Positions 16,369-23,838 of a DNA stretch of 64,000 nucleotides are shown here, piece by piece (within the stretch, counting starts at the first letter, position 1; every line of letters begins with the position of its first letter). Below the pieces are notes generated by a model. That model was given only the letters and a program-made list of their open reading frames with translations, was not told where the DNA came from and searched no databases. Origin of the DNA: Variovorax sp. JS1663 (GTDB lineage: Bacteria; Pseudomonadota; Gammaproteobacteria; Burkholderiales; Burkholderiaceae_C). The translations under genes and the position numbers were made by a program. Location: contig NZ_LYMK01000026.1 in NCBI RefSeq assembly GCF_002157355.1, forward strand, positions 1-64,000. The letters run 5' to 3'.

Positions 16369-17349
16369 ATGAAACTGAAGACCAAGGTGTTGCTCTGGGC
16401 ATCGATGTTCACCGCGCCGCTGCTGGCGGCGGCCCAGGGGGCATGGCCGGAGAAACCGGTCACGCTGGTCGTGCCTTATTCCGCCGGCGGCCCCACGGAC
16501 GTGGTGGCACGCATGCTGGCCGTTCCCATGGGCAAGTCGCTGGGCCAGACGGTCGTGGTCGAGAACACGGTGGGCGCGGGCGGCACCATGGCGGCGGCGC
16601 GGGTGGCGCGGGCACAGCCCAACGGCTACACCGTCCTGATCCATCACATGGGCATGGCGACCGCGCCGGCGCTGTACAAGAAGCTTCCCTACGACCCGCT
16701 CAAGGATTTCGAGTACATCGGCCAGGTGATGGACGTCCCGATGACGCTGCTGTCGCGCAAGGATTTCCCCGCCGGCAACTTCCAGGAGCTGTTGAGCTAC
16801 GTCAAGGCCAACAAGGACAAAGTCTCGCTGGCCCATGCCGGCACCGGCGCGGTGTCGCAGCTGTGCGGGCTGCTGTTCGCGAGCCAGGTGGGCGTCGAAT
16901 TCACCACCGTGCCCTACAAGGGCGCCGGCCCGGCGCTCAACGACCTGATGGGCGGGCAGGTGGACCTGCTGTGCGACCAGACCACGCAGACCGCGCCGGT
17001 CATCAAGGACGGCCAGCGCGTCAAGGTGTTCGGCGTGACCACGCCCCGGCGGCTGGCCAGCATGCCCCAGATCCCGACGCTGGACGAGCAGGGGCTCAAG
17101 GGCTTCGACGTGCGCGTGTGGCATGGCGTCTATGCGCCCAAGGGCACGCCGCCCGCGGTGGCCGCGAAGCTCAATGCGGCCCTGCGCGCGGCGCTGCAGG
17201 ACGAGACGGTCAAGCAGCGGCTGGCCGAGCTGAGCTCGGAGATCGTGCCGATGGACAAGGTGACGCCCGAGGGCCTGCGCAGCCATCTCGCCGCCGAGGT
17301 GGCCCGCTGGGGCAAGGTGATCCGCGCAGCCGGCGTGCAGGCGGAGTGA
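16369..17349 (+). CDS. Bug/TctC-family periplasmic solute-binding protein
   Basis: 326 residues with a signal peptide (about 1-23, ending AAAQG). Bug hallmarks are WPEKPVTLVVPYSAGGPTDVVARML, ENTVGAGGTM, and TVPYKGAGPALNDLMGGQVDL. It is the second receptor in this operon and is clearly diverged from the first, so it may bind a different acid. CACAGGAGACAAG precedes the ATG. No membrane TctA/TctB partners are in the window. Confidence 0.88.
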   Translation: MKLKTKVLLWASMFTAPLLAAAQGAWPEKPVTLVVPYSAGGPTDVVARMLAVPMGKSLGQTVVVENTVGAGGTMAAARVARAQPNGYTVLIHHMGMATAPALYKKLPYDPLKDFEYIGQVMDVPMTLLSRKDFPAGNFQELLSYVKANKDKVSLAHAGTGAVSQLCGLLFASQVGVEFTTVPYKGAGPALNDLMGGQVDLLCDQTTQTAPVIKDGQRVKVFGVTTPRRLASMPQIPTLDEQGLKGFDVRVWHGVYAPKGTPPAVAAKLNAALRAALQDETVKQRLAELSSEIVPMDKVTPEGLRSHLAAEVARWGKVIRAAGVQAE

Positions 17350-17367
17350 GAGGGGCCGGCGGCCGCC

Positions 17368-18237
17368 TCAGCCCTCGAGGTCGACGAGCACCGGCTGGTG
17401 GTCGGAGGCCTGGGTTCGTCCGTCGACCTCGATGCGCCGCAGCCGAGGCACGAGCGGGTCGCTGACGAACACGAAGTCGAAGGCGGCCGGGTCCGGGCCG
17501 TACTGCTTGTCGAAGAGGCGGAAGGTCGGCTCGTGCGGCCGCTGGCCATGCATGATCGGCCAGGCGTCCTGCAGTCGCGAGCCGGGTGCGCCGCCGGCCC
17601 CCGCGAGGGCGAAGGGCTGCTGGATCTCCGCGTAGGCGGGGTCGGTGGCCTGCATGTTGAAGTCGCCGCACAGGATCGCCTGCTGCGTATGCGGCTTGGG
17701 CTGGAAGGGCGAGTGGTCGTACTCGGCCTTGGGTGGCGCTTCGGCCTGCTCGCATGCCTCGGCGTGCAGCGCGCACAGTGCGCGGGCCTGGGCGCTGCGC
17801 TGGCGGGCCGAGTAGTACTCGAGATGCGTCGTCATCACCCGCAGCGCGCCCAGGCCCGGGCTGCTCAGCGTGACCACGGTGCACATGCGCGGCATGGTGC
17901 TGACCGCTGGGTCGGCTGGCCAAGGCAGCGGGTGATGCCGCACCTGCGCCACCGGCAGGCGGGTGGCGACCAGGTTGCCGAAGCGCATGCGCCGGCCCTC
18001 GGTGTCGAACTCCTCCACCGCCGCGCCGAAGAAGAGCTGGAAGCCCGGCAGCAGCGCCCGCAGCTCGGCAGGCTGGTCACCGGGGGCGCCGGGCATGCGC
18101 GTGTAGCCGGAGGCGATCTCCTGCAGGCACAGCACGTCGAAGTCGGCCATCGCACGCGCGCCCTCGACGATACGTTTGGTATTCACCATGCCGTCCAGTC
18201 CGCGGCACCATTGCGTGTTCCAGGTCACGAGTTTCAT
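17368..18237 (-). CDS. endonuclease/exonuclease/phosphatase family protein
   Basis: 289 residues of the EEP (DNase I-like) fold. Active-site blocks are visible: NTQW near residue 6, the metal-binding Glu in VLCLQEIASG, GDFNMQ, and the closing SDHQPVLVDL with the catalytic His. Members cut nucleic acids, phosphoinositides or other phosphodiesters; no signal peptide is seen, so a cytoplasmic role is likely. The start at 18237 was chosen because homology begins MKLVTWNTQW; the longer in-frame start at 18303 adds no fold. Confidence 0.8.
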   Translation of the reverse strand: MKLVTWNTQWCRGLDGMVNTKRIVEGARAMADFDVLCLQEIASGYTRMPGAPGDQPAELRALLPGFQLFFGAAVEEFDTEGRRMRFGNLVATRLPVAQVRHHPLPWPADPAVSTMPRMCTVVTLSSPGLGALRVMTTHLEYYSARQRSAQARALCALHAEACEQAEAPPKAEYDHSPFQPKPHTQQAILCGDFNMQATDPAYAEIQQPFALAGAGGAPGSRLQDAWPIMHGQRPHEPTFRLFDKQYGPDPAAFDFVFVSDPLVPRLRRIEVDGRTQASDHQPVLVDLEG

Positions 18238-18397
18238 TGGATGGCTGCCTTCCTTGATCTCGAAGTCGGTATATGACGCAGCGTCTGTGACACCCCGTTG
18301 CATTGAGGGGTCAGTGTTTTCCTGAGCCGGAGGCCGTGAGAAACTTCGCTACAGTGAATCGCGCCTGTCCAGGCGCGTCAACATCGAGGGAAAAATC

Positions 18398-19135
18398 ATG
18401 AGCAAGAGAGTTGCATACGTCACCGGCGGCATGGGAGGCATCGGTACGGCCATTTGCCAGCGCCTGCACAAGGACGGCTTCACGGTGATCGCCGGCTGCG
18501 GCCCCACGCGCGATCACGCCAAGTGGCTGGCGGAACAGAAGGCGCTGGGCTACGAGTTCCACGCCTCGGTCGGCAACGTCGGCGACTGGGAGTCCACGGT
18601 GGAGGCCTTCACCAAGTCCAAGGCAGAGCACGGCAGCATCGACGTGCTGGTCAACAATGCCGGCATCACGCGCGACCGCATGTTCCTCAAGATGACCCCC
18701 GAGGACTGGAGCGCGGTGATCGAGACCAACCTCAACAGCATGTTCAACGTCACCAAGCAGGTGGTGGGCGACATGGTCGAGAAGGGCTGGGGCCGCATCA
18801 TCAACATCAGCTCGGTCAACGGCGCCAAGGGCCAGGCCGGCCAGACCAACTATTCCGCCGCCAAGGCCGGCATGCACGGCTTCACGATGGCGCTGGCGCA
18901 GGAGCTGGCGGCCAAGGGCGTGACGGTGAACACCGTGAGCCCGGGCTACATCGGCACCGACATGGTCCGCGCGATCCGTCAGGAGGTGCTGGACAAGATC
19001 GTGGGCACCATCCCCGTCAAGCGCCTGGGCGAGCCGAGCGAGATCGCCTCCATCATCGCGTGGCTGGCGACCGACGAGGGCGGGTACTCCACCGGCGCCG
19101 ACTTCTCGGTCAACGGCGGCCTGCACATGCACTGA
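18398..19135 (+). CDS. phaB: acetoacetyl-CoA reductase
   Basis: 245-residue short-chain dehydrogenase. The Rossmann motif TGGMGGIG lies near residues 9-16, NNAG in the middle, a catalytic Ser in INISSVNG, and YxxxK as YSAAK. The extended similarity to PhaB is strong (GCGPTRDHAKWLAEQKALGYEF, GYIGTDMVRAIRQEVLDKIV). It reduces acetoacetyl-CoA to (R)-3-hydroxybutyryl-CoA with NADPH for PhaC. It stands alone, separated from phaCA by an accessory island, and ends at a strong terminator. Confidence 0.94.
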   Translation: MSKRVAYVTGGMGGIGTAICQRLHKDGFTVIAGCGPTRDHAKWLAEQKALGYEFHASVGNVGDWESTVEAFTKSKAEHGSIDVLVNNAGITRDRMFLKMTPEDWSAVIETNLNSMFNVTKQVVGDMVEKGWGRIINISSVNGAKGQAGQTNYSAAKAGMHGFTMALAQELAAKGVTVNTVSPGYIGTDMVRAIRQEVLDKIVGTIPVKRLGEPSEIASIIAWLATDEGGYSTGADFSVNGGLHMH

Positions 19136-19160
19136 GACGCGCAGGCGTCCGATCCGCAAG

Positions 19161-19185
19161 GACCCGCTTTGGCGGGTCTTTTTTT
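19161..19185 (+). terminator. rho-independent terminator of phaB
   Basis: GACCCGC and GCGGGTC form a perfect 7-bp stem with a four-base loop, followed by a run of seven or eight T. It lies 25 bp after the phaB stop and before the antiporter gene. Confidence 0.92.
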
Positions 19186-19249
19186 GTGCGCCGGGACAAT
19201 GGCGGGGCATTGCGGGTGCACCGGCGATGGTCTTGCACAATGCAAACCG

Positions 19250-20944
19250 ATGCCCCACAGCGTTTCACTCATCAACACCGTCGCGGCCGGCCTGGGCCTG
19301 GCCCTGGTGCTCGGCTTCCTCGCAGTGCGCTTGCGCCTGCCGGCCCTGGTGGGTTACCTGCTCGCCGGCGTGATCATCGGCCCCTTCACGCCCGGCTTCG
19401 TGGCCGATGCCGAGATCGCCGCGCAGCTGGCCGAGATCGGCGTGATGCTGCTGATGTTCGGCGTGGGCCTGCATTTCTCGCTCGACGACCTGCTGGCGGT
19501 GCGCAAGATCGCGCTGCCCGGCGCGCTGGTGCAGATGGCGGTGGCCACGCTGCTGGGCGGCGCGCTGGCCACCTGGTGGGGCTGGAACCTGGGCGGCGCG
19601 CTGGTCTTCGGGCTGGCACTGTCGGTGGCAAGCACGGTGGTGCTGCTGCGCGCCCTCGAAAGCCTGGGCATCCTGGAATCCTTCACCGGCCGCATCGCCG
19701 TCGGCTGGCTGGTGGTGGAGGACCTGGCGATGGTGCTGGTGCTGGTGCTGTTGCCGCCGCTGGCGGAGGTGCTCGGCAGCACTGCCGCGCGTGCGCCGGA
19801 CGCGGCGCCGGTCTGGCAGACGCTGGGCCTCACGCTGCTGCAGGTCGGCGGCTTCGTGGTGCTCATGCTGGTGGTGGGGCGCCGTTTCTTCCCCTGGCTG
19901 CTGTGGCAAGTGACGCGCACCGGCTCGCGCGAGCTGTTCACGCTGTGCGTGGTGGCGGCGGCGGTGAGCATCGCCTTTGCCTCGGCGGCGCTGTTCGGCG
20001 TGTCGTTCGCGCTGGGTGCCTTCTTCGCAGGCATGGTCATGCGCGAATCCGAATTCAGCCATCGGGCGGCAGAGGAGTCGCTGCCGCTGCGCGATGCGTT
20101 CGCGGTGCTGTTCTTCGTTTCGGTCGGCATGCTCTTCAACCCGGCGGTGCTGATCGAGCGCCCGCTGCAGGTGCTGGCGGTGGTGATGGTGATCGTGGTG
20201 GGCAAGTCGATCGCCGCCTGCGTCCTGGTGCTGCTGCTGCGCTACCCGCTGGGCACGGCGCTGACGGTGAGCGCGAGCCTGGCGCAGATCGGCGAGTTCT
20301 CCTTCATCCTGGCGGCGCTGGGTGTTTCGCTGGGCCTGCTCCCGCAGGAGGGCCAGAGCCTGCTGCTGGCCGGCGCGCTGATCTCCATCGCCACCAATCC
20401 CCTGTGGTTCGGGCTGATCGAGCCGTTGCAGAAATGGCTGCACGCCCACTCACGCCTCGTGCCCGGGCTGACCCAGCGCGACGACCCGCTGGCCGAGCTG
20501 CCCATGAGCACCGAGGCGAAATACCTGTCGCGCCAGGTGGTGCTGGTGGGCTACGGGCGCGTGGGCCGGCGCATCGCGGCGGAGCTCGCGGTCCACGACA
20601 TCCCGTTCGTGGTGGCGGAGCAGAACCGCGAACTGGTCGAGAAGCTGCGTGCCGAGGGCATGGCGGCCGTGTGGGGCGATGCGGCCGATCCGGCCGTGCT
20701 GATCCAGGCCCACATCGCACGTGCGCGCGTGCTGGTGGTCGCCACGGCCGACGCGATCAACGTGCGGCAGATGATCGAGGCGGCGCGCACGCTCAATCCT
20801 GCCATCCAGACCGTGATCCGCAGCCACAACGAGGACGAGGCGCGCCTGCTCACGCTGGAGGCTGCGGCCACCGTATTCCTGGGCGAGCAGGAACTGGCGC
20901 AGTCGATGGCGCGCGCGGTGGTCAGCCGGGCTGCGCCGGCCTGA
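19250..20944 (+). CDS. CPA2-family cation:proton antiporter with TrkA-N domain (KefB/YbaL-like)
   Basis: 564 residues. The N-terminal 390 or so residues hold about 12 hydrophobic segments of the Na+/H+ exchanger fold (GYLLAGVIIGPFTPG, LMFGVGLHFS, FFVSVGMLFNP). A C-terminal RCK/TrkA-N Rossmann domain follows (VVLVGYGRVGRR near residue 429). Such proteins exchange K+ or Na+ for H+ under nucleotide or redox control. The ATG at 19250 was chosen because the first membrane helix begins right after it. Ion specificity is not evident. Confidence 0.88.
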   Translation: MPHSVSLINTVAAGLGLALVLGFLAVRLRLPALVGYLLAGVIIGPFTPGFVADAEIAAQLAEIGVMLLMFGVGLHFSLDDLLAVRKIALPGALVQMAVATLLGGALATWWGWNLGGALVFGLALSVASTVVLLRALESLGILESFTGRIAVGWLVVEDLAMVLVLVLLPPLAEVLGSTAARAPDAAPVWQTLGLTLLQVGGFVVLMLVVGRRFFPWLLWQVTRTGSRELFTLCVVAAAVSIAFASAALFGVSFALGAFFAGMVMRESEFSHRAAEESLPLRDAFAVLFFVSVGMLFNPAVLIERPLQVLAVVMVIVVGKSIAACVLVLLLRYPLGTALTVSASLAQIGEFSFILAALGVSLGLLPQEGQSLLLAGALISIATNPLWFGLIEPLQKWLHAHSRLVPGLTQRDDPLAELPMSTEAKYLSRQVVLVGYGRVGRRIAAELAVHDIPFVVAEQNRELVEKLRAEGMAAVWGDAADPAVLIQAHIARARVLVVATADAINVRQMIEAARTLNPAIQTVIRSHNEDEARLLTLEAAATVFLGEQELAQSMARAVVSRAAPA

Positions 20945-20950
20945 GCCGCA

Positions 20951-21358
20951 TCAGAGGTCTTCGATCACCAGCCGGCAGTAGCGCTCGGCCACCGAATAGG
21001 GCACCTGGCGCACCACTTCCATCAGGCGCTCGGCCGTGGCCCGGTTCTCGGTCTTCACCAGCAGGCCCGTTTGACCCTCGCGCGCGAGCTTGGTGTACAT
21101 GCGAACGGTCGCGCCATCGGTGCCGGCAGAGGGCAGCGGCGTGTCCGCGTCGTCTCGCACCGTCGGCGAGATCTGCGCCAGCAGGGTCTTCGGCGGGATC
21201 AGGTAGACCTCGTCGCCGCTGAAGCCCTTGTCGATCAACTGGTGCCCGACGCGGCTTGCATCGTCGGCATTCGGGAACATCACCATCGAATGACCGGTCG
21301 GGTAGAAGGCGCCGCCGAAAGCGGCGCACATGTGCGGGTCGAGGATGAAATGCTTCAT
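20951..21358 (-). CDS. conserved hypothetical protein, 135 residues
   Basis: A soluble alpha/beta-looking protein without signal peptide or membrane helix. The start MKHFILDPHMCAAFGGAFYP is distinctive, followed by a stretch (MVMFPNADDASRVGHQLIDKGFSG) that resembles ferredoxin-like small domains, and RATAERLMEVVRQVPYSVAERYCRLVIEDL at the end. I do not recognise the family. It is convergent with the antiporter, with only 6 bp between stops. GAGG lies upstream of its ATG. Confidence 0.65.
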   Translation of the reverse strand: MKHFILDPHMCAAFGGAFYPTGHSMVMFPNADDASRVGHQLIDKGFSGDEVYLIPPKTLLAQISPTVRDDADTPLPSAGTDGATVRMYTKLAREGQTGLLVKTENRATAERLMEVVRQVPYSVAERYCRLVIEDL

Positions 21359-21471
21359 GAGGCCTCCTCAGTCCAACGACTTGCTGACGGGAGAGGTCAG
21401 CTTAGGCCTGGCCGCATGCGCCGGTTGTAGGAAAAGCCCGTAGACCGCGTATGGGCGGCCGCACCGCCGGC

Positions 21472-21747
21472 TCAGGAAGTGACGCGCTGTTCAGCCGACA
21501 GGGGCCACAGGCGGCGCCACCACGGGCGCTTGGGCGCGGGGCCGGCGGCCGTCGCGTTGGCGATCAGTTCGGCAGCCATCGAGGCGCGAACGCGTTCCCG
21601 CAGGGCGGTCTCGTAGGCGTGCGCGGGTGCCCGCGCACTGCGGTCCCCGCGCAGCGCGAGCCGTCGCCAGGCTTGGGCGTGCTCGGCCAGTTCCTCATTG
21701 CTCAGATCGTCAGGATGGGGCAGTTGCTGCGTCATGCTGGATGACAT
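21472..21747 (-). CDS. small hypothetical protein, 87-91 residues
   Basis: A helical, charged protein (DLSNEELAEHAQAWRRLALRGDRSARAPAHAYETALRERV) with a basic, Trp-rich tail (PKRPWWRRLWPL). Two in-frame ATGs (21747 and 21735) are possible, neither with a clear ribosome site. No family is recognised. It might bind nucleic acid or membrane through its tail; this is only an impression from composition. Confidence 0.5.
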   Translation of the reverse strand: MSSSMTQQLPHPDDLSNEELAEHAQAWRRLALRGDRSARAPAHAYETALRERVRASMAAELIANATAAGPAPKRPWWRRLWPLSAEQRVTS

Positions 21748-21816
21748 TGTGCCGCGCCATCTGATGAACGGGCCCGGCACTTTTCATTCTGCCGGCAGCG
21801 GGCTGCAGCGCACAAG

Positions 21817-21842
21817 AAAAAACCGGGGGCCACGGCCCCGGT
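21817..21842 (-). terminator. rho-independent terminator, minus strand
   Basis: On the minus strand ACCGGGG pairs with CCCCGGT around a seven-base loop, then runs into TTTTTT. It closes a minus-strand transcript coming from the remnant gene at 21871-22071. Confidence 0.8.
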
Positions 21843-21870
21843 CTTGCTGCTTCGACCGCGCGGCTTTGCG

Positions 21871-22071
21871 TTACAGGGCGAGCTGCTGGCCGCGCGCCGT
21901 GGCGCGGTCGACGGTGCCCGCCAGGATCGGGGCGACGCCCTGGCCGTAACCCTCGGCATAGGGGTTGGCGCTGTGCGCGGCTGCGACAGCCTGGTTGCGC
22001 ACGCCGCCACGGTCGGTCGAGGCCACCAGGGCCGGCGCGACGCGCGACGAGACACCTTTTGCGCCGAACAC
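21871..22071 (-). pseudogene. possible 5'-truncated small exported protein gene
   Basis: The frame from a GTG at 22071 to a TAA encodes about 66 residues: VSSRVAPALVASTDRGGVRN, then HSANPYAEGYGQGVAP and TVDRATARGQQLAL. Two R-x-x-A/V-rich repeats recall C-terminal parts of small secreted Burkholderiales proteins that normally carry a signal peptide. None is visible here. An out-of-frame ATG with GAGG lies just upstream (about 22078) and stops after three codons, so the start region looks damaged. A proper terminator follows. Confidence is low. Confidence 0.35.
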
Positions 22072-22146
22072 TAGGTAAACATCCTCAAACTCGGGAACCG
22101 CGGCGTTTTGACCGTGGAAACAATCGGCGGCGGAAACAGCGCGCTT

Positions 22147-22167
22147 CCTCGTCCGCGCGGGACGAGG
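22147..22167. other. 8-bp perfect hairpin downstream of the 67-residue gene
   Basis: CCTCGTCC and GGACGAGG flank a five-base loop. It lies 20 bp past the stop of the minus-strand gene at 22187-22390. There is no T-run, so it may be a transcript-end stabiliser or a rho-assisted stop rather than a classical terminator. Confidence 0.4.
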
Positions 22168-22186
22168 CGCCGCGAAGAGAAGGCGA

Positions 22187-22390
22187 TCAGGCGTTGTGCG
22201 AAGACCCGCCGGAATCGAGTTCGCGGGCGATGCGGCGGGTGAGTGCGTCGAGCTCGCGGGCCAGGCGGATGGCTTCGGCGCGGGCCTTGGCGTCACCCTG
22301 CTTCATGTGCGAGAGATGCTGCTCGAAAGCATCCGACAACTGCGTCCACCGGTCGAACGAAGTGTCGATAGCCGTCATCGAGTCCTGCAT
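22187..22390 (-). CDS. small hypothetical helical protein, 67 residues
   Basis: The product (MQDSMTAIDTSFDRWTQLSD, then FEQHLSHMKQGDAKARAEAIRLARELDALTRRIARELDS) looks like a helical hairpin or coiled coil. It has no Cys, no signal and no membrane segment. A good ribosome site GGAGG sits six bases before the ATG, which supports a real gene. No family is recognised. Confidence 0.6.
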   Translation of the reverse strand: MQDSMTAIDTSFDRWTQLSDAFEQHLSHMKQGDAKARAEAIRLARELDALTRRIARELDSGGSSHNA

Positions 22391-22716
22391 GCTGTGCCTC
22401 CATTTCGCAACAGTGGGTGGACGCCGGTTCGGCGATCGCTGTTGCTACTTCTAGGCTACACAAAGCGGCAGCCCATGGCGATGGCAGGGGTGGTTAATCG
22501 CGAGTCAATTCCGCAACTTCTTCATGCTTTTGACTACTGTCAAGACATACGTCCAGAACAGGTGCCCACGAAAGCATTTAGCCAATCAGATTTCCGTGAA
22601 ATGCCGCACAGGAAATAGTAGTCTGTAAGTACTACATGTAATTACAATTGGCTACATGCATTCACGTCCCGAGACGTCTTCAGACCTGTCCCGCCGGCCG
22701 GCCCGTGGAGGCACCC
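22391..22716. other. AT-richer intergenic region with repeats, no gene seen
   Basis: Between two divergent small genes, the stretch from about 22500 to 22665 is clearly lower in GC than its surroundings. It contains an inverted repeat GTAGT-N8-ACTAC (22618-22635) and a direct repeat CTACATG at 22632-22638 and 22652-22658, exactly 20 bp apart. The repeats lie 60-100 bp before the TTG-started gene at 22717 and could be binding sites for a regulator. No convincing coding frame was found. Confidence 0.4.
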
Positions 22717-22941
22717 TTGTCGTCTTATAGCGTGCTCCTGCGGCTGGACAAGGGCCCCCTGCCGATGGTGTTCACCGCGATGGAGGACATCGAGGCCCTG
22801 CGCATCCTGAAGGATGGCGGCTGGATCAAGGCCTCCTTCTCGGCGCCACCGGGCCTGCCGGGGACGGCCACGGTGACGGAGCTGACCCCGCTGGGCCGGT
22901 TCGCCATGCAGTTCGTGCAACCTGACCAGGAGGCGCCATGA
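22717..22941 (+). CDS. small hypothetical protein with TTG start
   Basis: 74 residues: SSYSVLLRLDKGPLPMVFTA, then MEDIEALRILKDGGWIKASF and a Pro-rich middle. The TTG start is chosen because GGAGG lies five bases upstream and no ATG begins at the same point; an earlier in-frame ATG at 22648 lacks a ribosome site. The protein is soluble, with no known motif. Its stop overlaps the ATG of the next gene, so the two form a coupled pair. Confidence 0.55.
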   Translation: MSSYSVLLRLDKGPLPMVFTAMEDIEALRILKDGGWIKASFSAPPGLPGTATVTELTPLGRFAMQFVQPDQEAP

Positions 22942-23300
22942 GAGTCTTCACCTGCCTGATTGCCAGCTTGGCCGTCTTCGCCGGCTGCATCTCCGCCTGG
23001 TGGTTCTACTGGCCGGTCTGGCAGGTGGAGTCGCGCGTGAAGAGCCGGCTGACCGACCCTGCGGCAGTGCGCTTCTCCGGGGTGGTCTACGACAAGAGGA
23101 CGGGCACCGCCTGCGGCTATGTGAATGCCACGTCGCAGGGTGGTGCGGCAGGCAAGACCCATTTCATCCTGATGGCCGATGGCGACGTGCGCTTCGATCC
23201 CAAGGACCCGATCCGCGGCACCACGCTGCAGCAACTGGAGAGCCTGCGAAAGCAGGCCGACTACCTGGCGCTGGCCTACGCGCATTGCCAGCGGGGCTGA
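22938..23300 (+). CDS. small exported or membrane-anchored hypothetical protein
   Basis: 120 residues. One N-terminal hydrophobic helix (about 4-27, containing FAGCISAWWFYWPVW) is followed by a soluble domain with VKSRLTDPAAVRFSGVVYDK and three Cys residues (two after the helix). The segment after the helix resembles small periplasmic domains in which PAAVRF-like motifs are common. The lipobox-like AGC in the helix may be fortuitous. The ATG overlaps the upstream TGA and is preceded by AGGAGG. No function is assigned. Confidence 0.6.
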   Translation: MRVFTCLIASLAVFAGCISAWWFYWPVWQVESRVKSRLTDPAAVRFSGVVYDKRTGTACGYVNATSQGGAAGKTHFILMADGDVRFDPKDPIRGTTLQQLESLRKQADYLALAYAHCQRG

Positions 23301-23309
23301 TCGCCCGGT

Positions 23310-23747
23310 TCAGGGAAGCTCGACGGTCCCCGGGGCCTGGGCTGTGCCAGGCGAGGCTTCTACGGGCCCGGAGCCGACCTGCCGCAGCGCTTCCCCCAGT
23401 TGCTCGATGCCGAAAGGCTTGCTGAGCCAGACGGTGCCCGGCAGCGGCCGGGATGGTGCCTGGCTGGCCGTCGCAAAGATGATTGGCAGCGTGCACCGGG
23501 CCTGGAGCTTGTCCGCCAATTCCAGTCCCGACAGCGCAGGCAGCCCGACATCTGCCATCACCACGTCGAAAGCCCCTTCGAGGAATCGGGCCAGCGCGCT
23601 TTCGGCGCTGCGCACGCCCGTCGCCCAGTGACCCAGCAGTTCCAGCGCCTCGAGGGAGGCTTCCAGCACTTCGGGGTCGTCTTCGACCACGAGGACGCGA
23701 AGGCTGCAGCATGTGTCCGGAGAACTGGCTGCATCGGCGTGGCTCAT
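23310..23747 (-). CDS. single-domain response regulator (CheY-like)
   Basis: 145 residues, consisting only of a receiver domain. The acidic pocket VEDD is at about 21-24, the phosphoacceptor Asp66 lies in VVMADVGLP, and a conserved Lys sits in LSKPFG near residue 110. There is no output domain, and no histidine kinase nearby. It may relay phosphate or act as an allosteric partner. The start at 23747 has GAGGAG upstream at good spacing; an upstream in-frame extension to 23822 looks non-native. Confidence 0.85.
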   Translation of the reverse strand: MSHADAASSPDTCCSLRVLVVEDDPEVLEASLEALELLGHWATGVRSAESALARFLEGAFDVVMADVGLPALSGLELADKLQARCTLPIIFATASQAPSRPLPGTVWLSKPFGIEQLGEALRQVGSGPVEASPGTAQAPGTVELP

Positions 23748-23838
23748 GGGCGGGCTCCTCTTGAATGGTCGGCGAGGAGCATTGGCGAGCTGCGGCGCGC
23801 CGGCTGTAGGAGCGCGCCGCAATCCGATGACCGAAGCC

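Noticed and set aside
13250..17349. Complete tripartite tricarboxylate transporter
   Set aside because: Two TctC-type receptors but no TctA or TctB membrane genes in the window.
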